64,000 bases of DNA from Chlorella sorokiniana (Eukaryota; Chlorophyta; Trebouxiophyceae; Chlorellales; Chlorellaceae): the NCBI GenBank assembly GCA_025917655.1, contig CP084612.1, forward strand, positions 248,001 to 312,000, given 5' to 3'. Position numbers and translations under genes: made by a program. Below the pieces are notes generated by a model. It did not search any database and was not told the DNA's origin. It saw only the letters and a program-made list of their open reading frames with translations. Below, in pieces: positions 55,641 to 64,000 of the stretch (the first letter of the stretch is position 1; each line of letters starts with the position of its first letter).

Positions 55641-58600
55641 AGACATTTCATCAAAGAAACCAACACTGATGCCATCCTTGCCCGCCAAGCTGTGCAGTAG
55701 CTGCCCTTCAGGCTGCACCCCCTCCTCCTGCCTCTGCCGCCGCCGTGCCTCCCTGCACGCAGCCTTGTGCCCCGCCCAGTCCTCGCCCTGGCAGCGCTCG
55801 CCGCAGTAGCGCACCAGCCGGCAGGCACAAGGGCGCAGCTTGATCGCCTCGCCTGGGCTGGCGCCGCAGCGAGCGCAGCGCCTCTCAGAGGGCCGGCTGC
55901 TGCTGTCGCCGCTTTTGTGGCTGCTGGGGGCCGCCGCAAGCGCGGCGGCAGGCTCAACGACGCCCTGCCCAGAAGGTTGGCAGCCAGCGAGGCCGGCTGG
56001 CGGCGATCGCTGCTGTGACGTGCTGCCGCCCGCGCCGGCCACCGGCGGCGGCGGGTTAGAAACCGTGCTGCCGCCCGCGCCGGCCACCAGCGGCGGCGGG
56101 GCAGAAACCGTGCTGCCGCTGCTCCCGGCTGCTCCATCTCTTGCTGGCGCTGCTGCTGCTCCTGGGAGGTGCTCTGCGCTTGCAGGGCGTGTATTATAAG
56201 CGCCGGCGCCCGCACATCCTTCCTCCCAGCCTCCGCCACCTTCTCCACCAGCTCCTCCTTCTCCAGGCAGCCGCTGCTGTCGACGTCCAGCTGCTGCAGC
56301 AGCAAGCGCGGCTGCCGCACGCTCAAGCTCGCAACCGGATCGCGCCTGCGGGCCGCACTGCCGCCGGCGCCAGCTTTTGCCTTCTCAGAGGGAGGCGTGA
56401 TCGTTTGCTCCCCGCTGTCTGCGGCCGCAGCTGCGAAGCGCTCCTCGATCGTTTTGAGCACCCCTTGTACCGCATCCAAGTATGCCCGCAGCTTTACGTC
56501 CAGCCTGCGGGGGGCGCACAAGCGGGCAAGGACACTGGCAGGCAGCGCTGCGGCCGAGGAGGCGCACGCAGCAGGCTCATTGCCCTGCTTCGCACGCCGT
56601 TTAAAATTACCATGGCACATGCGCGGTTGCGCCCCTTACTCAGACGCAACAGCCAGTTGCGGGCGCAAGCGGCCCCCACCTCGCACGCAGCCAGGGCTGG
56701 GCGGCAACGCGGGTCAGGCGTGGCAGCACGCCCACCCTGTACAGCTGAATCATCGCTGGCACGCCGCTAGCGTCCCTGCTCCACAGCCGGTCAAGGTCGC
56801 CGCCGATGGCGACAATGGCGGAGCGGCCACAACTGCCAGCAGGTTAAACACATCAGACAGCTGACGCTGCATGGGCGCACAAAGGAGATGCTTGTTGTGG
56901 AAACGAGCAGGGGGAAGGCATTTCTGTTGAACTGGGCTCATCAGATTCAGCGGGGGAGCGGGGGCGGGGCCGGGGGCGCGGCGCGGGGGGGCGCGCGACG
57001 CACCGCTAGCACTAAGGAAAGGGCACAAATGCCCCCAAATGGGAAGCGACAGCGCTATGTATGTGCATGGCTGACAAACAAAGACGCAGAGGCCTCTCCC
57101 GTCTCGTCGCACGAGGTGCTGCATTGCCACAGCCACCACCCCTGCTCACCTCCGCCTCAGAGTCCAGCCAGGCTGCAAACGCGCGGGCCAGGGCAGGGGT
57201 TGCGGCGACGCAGGCGTTCAGGCGGCGCGCGCTCTCAGTGCCTCCAAGAGGTTTATCTTTGTTGTCCTCGCACAGAACCAGCAGCAGGCTGCAAACGGAC
57301 AAAGCGCAGGGCCCACACGTGGTGGCTGAGGGTGGAGCGCAGCAGGCGCCAGAGAGCGGGGCTGCACAAGCAAGAGCAGCGAGGGCAGGCGCAGCAGCAG
57401 GTGGCGGGGGCAGAGTGGGGACCAGGGCAAGGGCATGATGCGGCGCCCCATCACCTGTGTGCGCTTTCAAAGAAGGACCTGTGATCCTCATCTTCAAAAC
57501 AAGCCTCGCAGCTGCGCGGGGCAGGGCAGGAACAGGCAGGCGTGAGCAAAATGATGACAAGGAGCTGCACTAAGCAGAGCGGGTTTGGGGCTTGGGATGC
57601 AGAGTTGCTGCACGCGGCTGCAGCATCCAACGCATTGGCGTCTATGTCCCCACCCCGCCCCCTCTCAGCCGAGGCTCTGCGGCACACACAGAAAGGTGTG
57701 CACCACAGCGCGTCAGGCTGTCAAAGCCAGGGCCGCAGCTCACTCAGCAACAGCGGCTGCCACAGACTCCAAAGCGCCGCAGCGCACCGCCTCCGCGCGC
57801 GCAACGTCATAAGCTCCCGGGGTGGCCAGGCATCCGGCGGGGAGCGGCAAGCAGTCTGCGAGGCAAGGCGGAGGGCGGCGAGCAGGAGCCGAGCTGTCGA
57901 CAGCTGGCGAGGCGCAGCGGGCAGGCGGGTCAGGGGCGGCGACAGGAGAGCCCAACAGCACTGCAGATCGGTCCATCCCCGCGATGCAGTCATCAGCGCG
58001 TGCGATTTGCACTGACAGGGAGAGGGGCAATTGTTGCGGTACAGGCCGTGCAGCCAGGCAGAGGGCCGCCGCACCCGGATACATCAAATCGTTCGTCAAC
58101 ACGGCAAGCATGGCAAAATGGGCGACCTGCTCAGCAAGCCCCGCCGCGGAGTCGGCAGCGCGGCGACACGCGTGCTGCACCACCTCCCGCAGCCGCTCTG
58201 GCGAGAGAGTGCAGGGGCGGCTGATGGTGATGAGGTCTAGCACGTCGATCGTCAGGCTGGGCGGCCCCCGCTGCAGCAGCGGCAGCACCAGCTGCTCATA
58301 GTGCACCGCCACCAGGTGCTGCAGCAGCAATGTCCCGGACAGTTTCCCGATGAGCTCGCGGTAGGCCAACAAGAAGTCCTGCACAGGGCACTAGTGCCAC
58401 TAGAATGATTACTGATGTACTGGTATTCTCTGGGTTGACCCGGCCGCACAGGCGGCGACGCAACGACGGCAGCCCCTCCATGGGCCTCCCGCTCCAAACA
58501 AGTGGCGGGGCAGCGTTCCCGAGCTTGGGCAGCACACATTGCACCGGGTGCTGCGAGCGCCAAGGGTTCGCGGCTCGGCGCGCACCGACAGTGTCTCCGC

Positions 58601-58753
58601 TGTGCTGCCGGCTGACAGCCGGTCCAGTTCTGCAACACCCTTCTCGAGTTCCAAATATTTCGAAAGAACAGCTGACACCAGTCCCTCCCTCACAGCGCTG
58701 GGAGCCCTGCACTCGTCGCACGCCCTCAGCAAAGAGGCACGCAGCTGCTCCAT
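55584..58753 (-). CDS. MYND array copy 7 (subfamily B, intact C-terminus)
   Basis: ATG 58753 gives MEQLRASLLRACDECRAPSA. Exon 2 is FLLAYRELIGKLSGTLLLQH and YEQLVLPLLQRGPPSLTIDV, ISRPCTLSPERLREVVQHAC (about 58370-58170). ESARRLNACVAATPALARAF lies near 57235-57170, the ARM-like exon near 56880-56580, and the SAP-like LSVRQPRLLLQQLDVDSSGC plus LEKEELVEKVAEA near 56320-56230; the P in RQPR could weaken helix 1. The linker contains a duplicated 15-codon block (about 56015-56105). The linker, MYND finger (about 55890-55765) and tail are in one open frame: PSERRCARC, then EEGVQPEGQLLHSLAGKDGI, and the end ALDQFKGSIKERWMR at stop 55584. It is the reference for the C-terminal half of subfamily B. Confidence 0.87.
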
Positions 58754-58914
58754 TGTCAAAAAGCAGGTCGCGAGTCCACGATACACCCGAGCAGAGGCAA
58801 GCATTCGCATTGTGAGGCGATCCTGCTGTGCCCCCTCAGCGCCTGCTTGGCTCCCCTTAGCGGCGTCAGTTCCTCGCAGTATTGTCGATGCAAGGGCTGT
58901 CCCTTACTCGCCAG

Positions 58915-59080
58915 AAGACCCTTGCATGAGTGGACCAGCTTGTATGCACAGCATCCTGGATGCATGTTGTCAGCGCTGCAGCCGGCAGGAATGTGTCGGG
59001 CCCGTTGCAGAGGTCGCCAGCTAGCGCATCCGCCGCTCCTTGATGCTTCGCTTGAATCGTTCTCACACCCTCAGAACAGA
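58915..59080 (-). repeat. Subfamily-B intergenic unit 4
   Basis: Same unit as at 48560 and nearly identical to unit 2 at 52165. Confidence 0.85.
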
Positions 59081-59121
59081 CATTTCATCGAAAAAGCCCC
59101 CTCTGATACATCCTTTTCGGC

Positions 59122-62063
59122 TCAGCTGTGCAGTAGATGCCTGCCCTCAGGCTGCACCCCCTCCTCCTGCCCCTGCCGCCGCCGTGCCTCCCTGCACGCA
59201 GCCTTGTGCCCCGCCCAGTCCTCGCCCTGGCAGCGCTCGCCGCAGTAGCGCACCAGCCGGCAGGCACAAGGGCGCAGCTTGATCGCCTCGCCTGGGCTGG
59301 CGCCGCAGCGAGCGCAGCGCCTCTCAGAGGGCCGGCTGCTGCTGTCGCCGCTATAGTGGCTGCCGGGCGCCGCTGCAAGCACAGCCGCAGGCTCAACGCC
59401 GCCCTGCCCAGCAGCCTGGCAGCCAGCGAGGTCGGCTGGCGGCGCTCGCTGCTGCGATGTGCTGCCCCCGGCGTCACCCACTGGCGGCGGCGGGGCAGAA
59501 CCGGCGCCGCCGCTGCTCCCCGGTTGCTGCCTCCCTTCCTGCCGCCGCTGCTGCTGCTGCTGGGAGGTGAGTTGCCCTGCAAGGGCGTCTGTCAGAAGCG
59601 CCGGCGCCCGCACGTCGTTCTTGTGTGCCTCCACCACCTTCTCCACCAGCTCTTCCTTCTCCAGGCAGCCGCTGCTGTCGACGCCCAGCTGCTGCAGCAC
59701 CCAGCGCAGCTGCCGCACGCTCAAGCTTGCAATCAGATCGCGCACGCGGGTTGCAATGCCACCGGCACCTTCCGTCGCGGCTGTCTGCTCCCTTCTGCTG
59801 GCAGGAGCAGCGGTGAGGCCCTCCTCGATCGTTTCGAGCACCTCAGCCACGGCACCCACGCCTGCCTGCAGGTTTGCGTACCGCCTGGGGGGCACACACA
59901 CGCGGGCAAAGACACTCAGGCAGCGTTGCGACCGAGGCGACGCATGCAGCAGGCAGGCCCATTGCCCTGTTGCGCACGCCATTCAACAACACCAAGGCAA
60001 AGGCGCGGTTGAGCCCCTCCTTCAGCCGCAGCAGCCAGTTGTCGCCGGGCGTGAGCGGCGAAGCGCTGGGGCGCGGCAGCAGAGGCCCCCACCGTGTGTG
60101 CAGCCAGGGCTGGGCGGCGGCGCGTTTCAGGCGTGGCAGCACGCCCGCCCTGTACAGCTGAAACATCGCTGCAACGCTGTTCGTATCGCTGCTCGAGAGC
60201 CGGTCGTGGTCGCTGCCAATGGCGACGATGGCGCGAGCAGCCACCAGCGTCAGCAGGGTCAGCACGTCATATAGCTCTCCCTGCATGGGCGCACAAAGGA
60301 GGAGCATGTTGTTGTGGGAACGAGCAGGGGGAGGCTTCTTTGCTAGGGCTGGGGAGGTCGGTGGAAATAAAGTCGGCGATGCACTGCGAATGAAAGCGCA
60401 CACATGCCCCCAAAGGGCAGGCGGCTGCACTTTGTGTATGGCGCATGGCTGACAAGCACAGACAAAGTGGCCCCTCGCGTCTTGTTGTATGCCGTTCTGC
60501 GTCCCCACAGCCGTTCGACCCCGCCCCCCCCGCGCCCCCACACACACACACACCTTATCCTCTGGCTCCAGCCAGGCTGCAAACGCGCGGGCGGGGGGGG
60601 GTGGCACCGAGGCAGGCGTTCAGGCGGCGCGCGCTCTCAGTGCTTCCCATAATGACTCCGGGTTCCATGTTGTCCAAACACAGCTGGGACAGCAGCCTGC
60701 AGACAGAAGATGCGCAGAGCCCACACGCAGTGGCCGAGGGTGGAGTGCAGCAAGCGCCTGAGATCAAAATTGCAACCAAGAGCAGAGAGGTCAAACAGTG
60801 GGGGCCAGTTGAGGGCATGTGGCGGCGCCCTCATCACCCTATCGCGAGTTTATCATGCTTCTCGCATTCGTGACGAGCCTCGCAGCTGTTCGTAAGGGCA
60901 GGGCAGGGCCAGACAGGCGTGAGCAAAGTGGGGATGGGGACAGCATGGAACGGCGTGGGGATGCAGTGTTGCCGCACGTCGCTGCAGCAGTTTACACGCT
61001 GGTCCCTGTGCCCCCGCCACCATTCAAGAGATCAGCGGAGGCCGTTTGGAAAGCTAAGACGCGCCAGGCTGGCAGAGCAAGGAGCGCAGCTCACCTGGCC
61101 AGATAGGCCGCGACCAACTCAAAAGCGCCGCAGCGCACCGCCCGCGCGCGACGCCGAAAGCTCCCGGGGTGGCCACGCATCCGGCGGGGAGCGGCACGAG
61201 GTCTGGGGGAGGCGAAGGGACACGAGGGGCGGGGCAGGCTGGCGGGGGAGGGGCAGTGGTGGGGGCGGCCAACAGCGCAGCAGATCGGTGCATCCACGGT
61301 GCAGACATCAGCGCGTGTGACTGTGCTGCACTGACAGGGAGTGGGGCAATAGTAGCGGTGCAGCCTGTCCAACCAGGCAGAGGGACAACGCACCCGGATA
61401 CGCCACATCGGTCGAGAAGAACCGAAGAGAGGACAGGCAGGAGGCCTGCTCAGCAGATCCCGCCGCTGCATCGGCAGCACGGCGGCACACGCGCTGCACC
61501 ACCTCCCGCAGCTGCTCCGGCGAGAGGGTGCAGGGGCGGCTGTTGTTGATGAGTTCCAGCGTCGCGCTCGCCAGCTGGCTGGGCGGGGCCAGCCGCAGCA
61601 GCGGCAGCACCAGCCGCTCATAGTGCACCGCCACCAGGTGCTGCAGGTAGCCATGATGGGAGCTCCCCGTATTTTGCTGATGAGCCTGTGGTAGGCAGAC
61701 AAGAAGCCCTGCGCAGGGGCCTGGCCAGAACGGGGTCAGCTTGGCTGGCGGCGACGCACTGGCGGCAGGCGCCCACCCCCAACAGCCTCCCTCGCCAAAC
61801 GAACGGCGGCCGCGGGGTGTCATTCCGGGGCCTGGGAAGCACACACTGCACCGGCTGCTGCGAGCGCCAAGGGTTTGCGGGCTCTTCCGGCGCACCGACA
61901 GTGTCTCCGCTATGCGGTCGGCTGACAGCCGATCCAGTTCTGCGACTCCCGCCTCGAGTTCCAGATATTTCGTGAGAACAACTGACACCATTCCCTCCCT
62001 CACAGCGCTGGGAGCCCTGCACTCGTCGCACGCCGTCAGCAAAGAGGCCCGCAGCTGCTCCAT
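59122..62063 (-). CDS. MYND array copy 8 (subfamily B)
   Basis: ATG 62063 gives MEQLRASLLTACDECRAPSA. The first 500 bases match copy 4 almost base for base, but exon 2 lacks one C (AGCTCCCC near 61665, where copy 4 has AGCTCCCCC), which breaks KIRGSSHHGY in this copy only. Later pieces are CTLSPEQLREVVQRVCRRAA, ESARRLNACLGATP (about 60650), ELYDVLTLLTLVAARAIVAI with MFQLYRAGVLPRLKRAAAQP (about 60285-60110), and one long open exon (59982-59122) carrying LQAGVGAVAEVLETIEEGL, the SAP-like LSVRQLRWVLQQLGVDSSGC plus LEKEELVEKVVEA, a Gln/Arg linker, and the full MYND finger. It ends QPEGRHLLHS at stop 59122-59124, without the ALDQFKGS tail of copy 7. Confidence 0.86.
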
Positions 62064-62149
62064 TGTCAGACAGTAAGTCGCGAGCCACGATACACGCGAG
62101 CAGAGGCAAGCAATCACGATTAAAGACGATACTGCTGTGCCCCCTCGCG

Positions 62150-62420
62150 CCTGCTGGGCTCCCCCTGGCGGCGTCATTTCCTTGCAGCATGTCGATGCAA
62201 GGGCTGTCCCCCTCTCACTGCTATGACCCTTGCATGTGGAACAGCCTGCATGCATAGCATCCTAGATGCATGTGTCAGCGCTGCAGCCCGCAAGAATGCG
62301 TTGGGCCAGTTGCAGAGGGCGCCCGCCAGCGCATCCGCCGCTCCTTGATGCTTCCCTTGAACTGTTCCAATAGCCTTAGAACAATACAATCCATGAGAGA
62401 CGCCCCCTCTGATCCATCCT
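62150..62420 (-). pseudogene. Remnant of a ninth B copy (C-terminal tail only)
   Basis: Upstream of copy 8 the B intergenic unit is present again (GCAGCCCGCAAGAATGCG, CGCATCCGCCGCTCC). It is followed by minus-strand coding remains DGSEGASLMDCI and LEQFKGSIKERRMR, matching the copy 7 tail DQFKGSIKERWMR. Homology stops abruptly near 62420; the MYND finger and everything upstream of it are missing. This marks one end of the array. Confidence 0.7.
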
Positions 62421-63022
62421 TCTCTTGCCCACGACAACACGCTTCCGTCGGGCGCAAACCGCTGTCGGGCGACAGCGGGCAGACACTGGGGCTCAGCAGG
62501 CCCCTTGGTCGCACAGTTCAAGAACCCATTCTGTTGGAAGTCACCTTGTCTCCCGTTTTTGCTCCCTGCGGCGGTGGGAGGGCCCCTGTTGCGAGCAGCT
62601 GTCATCCTGAGCAATACACAGCGACCGCCGCATACACCTCGCTGCCCATCCTCTTTGGATCGGCATGTGATCGCTTTATCCACGGCCTGCTCCCGCAAAC
62701 GGCTGCGCGACCCAGCGTCGGGTCGCGGTAAGCCGCAACAAACAGCTGCCTTGGGGCCAGGCGCGACATTGAGTTGTCGTTCATCATGAGAGATATTCAT
62801 AGCCCCGCAACCAAGGTAGGTGCGGCAGTCAGGAACGTTTGGCGCGGAACTCGCTGCTCGGTGCAGCGCCCCGAGTGGGCACCAGCTTGTATGGATACAA
62901 GCGGCCCATGTTGGCTTTGGGAGGAGAACTAGCCGCGCACAGCCCACCGGCCCCGCCACCCTTGCCCCGCCCCCTCGCTGCACCGAAGCTCTTGCTCGAC
63001 CTGCTGCTTTGCTGCAGGCGGG
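62421..63022. other. Unique sequence beyond the array
   Basis: No array homology, recognised protein or RNA gene. Open frames across it on the minus strand look like GC-rich chance readings. Probably the promoter region of the next gene. Confidence 0.45.
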
Positions 63023-64000
63023 ATGAGTTCCCACCAGCAGCGAGATCCGGGAGGAAGGGAGTCTGCAACCGGCGGGCTCTGCGGTGCTGCCGCCGCGCCT
63101 GGCGGCACCGTCGCCAATCCGTCCGCAGCCTTGTCCCGCCCCGCAGCGGCGCCGCGCGATGCTCTGCAGGCAGGAGGCGCAGCCCTTGGCACGCAGTCAG
63201 GCAGCCTGCCTGCCCAGGTGCGCAGCTGGATGGCGCCACAGGCTGCGTGCGTGCCCGGCTGCGGCGCCGAGCAGTGGGGAGGACCGTACCGGGCGCCGTG
63301 AGCAGCCGAAAGGCTCACGCTGCTGCCCACTGCCGCGCCGCCCTCTGCTGCAGGTGGCTCCCAGGGCGCATGCCAGGCGGACGCCAGATCCGCAGGGGCC
63401 TCATGCCGCACTGGCTGGCGTGGCGGCGCGCCACGCGTCAGCACCCACCTGGGGGCAAGCTGCTGCCGCGGGCACACCGGGCCCGGTACAGCAAGGGGGC
63501 CAGCCGCCCGAGGTGCGGCGCCGCCAGCTGCCCAGCCCTCCCTGCTTCAGCAGCAGCAGCAGCAGCAGTGGCAGCAGCGGCGGCAGGCAGCCGCCCCTGC
63601 GGCGCCGGCCGAGAGCAACGGGCCTCTGGCGCTGCTGCGGGAGTGGCAGGGCGCTCCATCCATCAGCGGGTTCCAGGGCGGCGCGGAAGAAGGCGGTGCG
63701 GTGGAGCAGCAGGCAGCGCTGCTTGCGGGCATGCCCCCAGCCGCGCTGCGCCGCCCTCCCTCAGGACCCTCCCCCACCCCCGGCTGCACACCTCTCGGCT
63801 GCCGCCATCGGTTGGCGGCCAGGCGGCGGCAGCCCCGCGCCCGCCCGGCCCGCTTGGCCGCACGCCAGGCAAGCGCAGCCGACGGGGCACGCTGGCAGCG
63901 GCTGCCGGCACCCTGCTGGCTGTCGCTCGCCCCCGCTGCCGCGCCTGGCTGTCACCGCTCTTTTTCCGCCGCTGCCCGCCGCAGGCCCGCCCTCGCACCG
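63023..64000 (+). CDS. Low-complexity protein, 5' part (cut by right edge)
   Basis: ATG 63023 (gcgggATGA) opens an Ala/Gly/Pro-rich region of about 65 codons (MSSHQQRDPGGRESATGG...) with a donor near 63218 (CCCAG|gtgcgc). After an intron a Gln-rich block (QQQQQQQ, from about 63548) is followed by NGPLALLREWQGAPSISGFQ and GMPPAALRRPPSGPSPTP. Such composition is common in algal transcription or chromatin regulators, but no domain is visible in the window and I assign no function. Confidence 0.4.

Noticed and set aside
63023-63998. Minus-strand open frames at the right edge
   Set aside because: They are antisense readings of a GC-rich low-complexity region; the plus strand has a better start, donor and composition.

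Overview
The window is nuclear DNA of a green alga, most likely a trebouxiophyte of the Chlorella/Micractinium type. It is very GC-rich, nearly every gene is split by short GT-AG introns (a few GC-AG), intron ends are C/T-rich with CA and GGC microsatellites, and several genes are followed by the TGTAA poly(A) signal typical of green algae. Single-copy eukaryotic genes can be read through by joining exons. Precise exon ends are given only where the splice signals are clear.

Region 1 (1-30.2 kb) is ordinary mixed gene content. A head-to-head pair of ferritin-like genes (minus, cut by the left edge; plus, 2545-4963) is followed by the meiotic MutS homologue MSH5 (5260-11094), a Golgi-type sulfotransferase (11602-13208), a secreted DUF3455 protein (13661-15270) and RPA2 (16095-18395). 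Next come an unrecognised minus-strand gene, a NIP30/FAM192A-like gene (minus), MTFP1 (plus), a possible membrane protein (minus), a DUF3431 protein (minus) and the complex III hinge subunit UQCRH (minus). UQCRH is divergent from the proteasome lid subunit RPN5/PSMD12 (30512-35518).

Region 2 (35.8-62.4 kb) is the striking part. It holds eight complete copies and one remnant of a gene family in which a long helical, armadillo-like region is followed by a SAP-like helical domain (the MANF-C/RNF34 type, with a conserved GC-EK-ELVEKV motif) and a C-terminal MYND zinc finger. Copies 1 and 2 run on the plus strand; copies 3-8 run on the minus strand, so copies 2 and 3 are tail to tail. Copies 1-3 form subfamily A and copies 4-8 subfamily B. 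Each subfamily carries its own repeated intergenic unit. All eight keep every MYND zinc ligand. I do not recognise this architecture as a characterised family. The last kilobase starts a low-complexity plus-strand gene cut by the right edge.

Reading frames of conserved single-copy genes repeatedly need one extra base inside or beside short G/C runs (ferritin, MSH5, sulfotransferase, NIP30, RPN5, DUF3431). The same is seen at one C run in five of the eight MYND copies. Two near-identical array segments differ mainly in C-run length. I therefore read most of these breaks as residual homopolymer errors in the assembly and have not called the genes pseudogenes.
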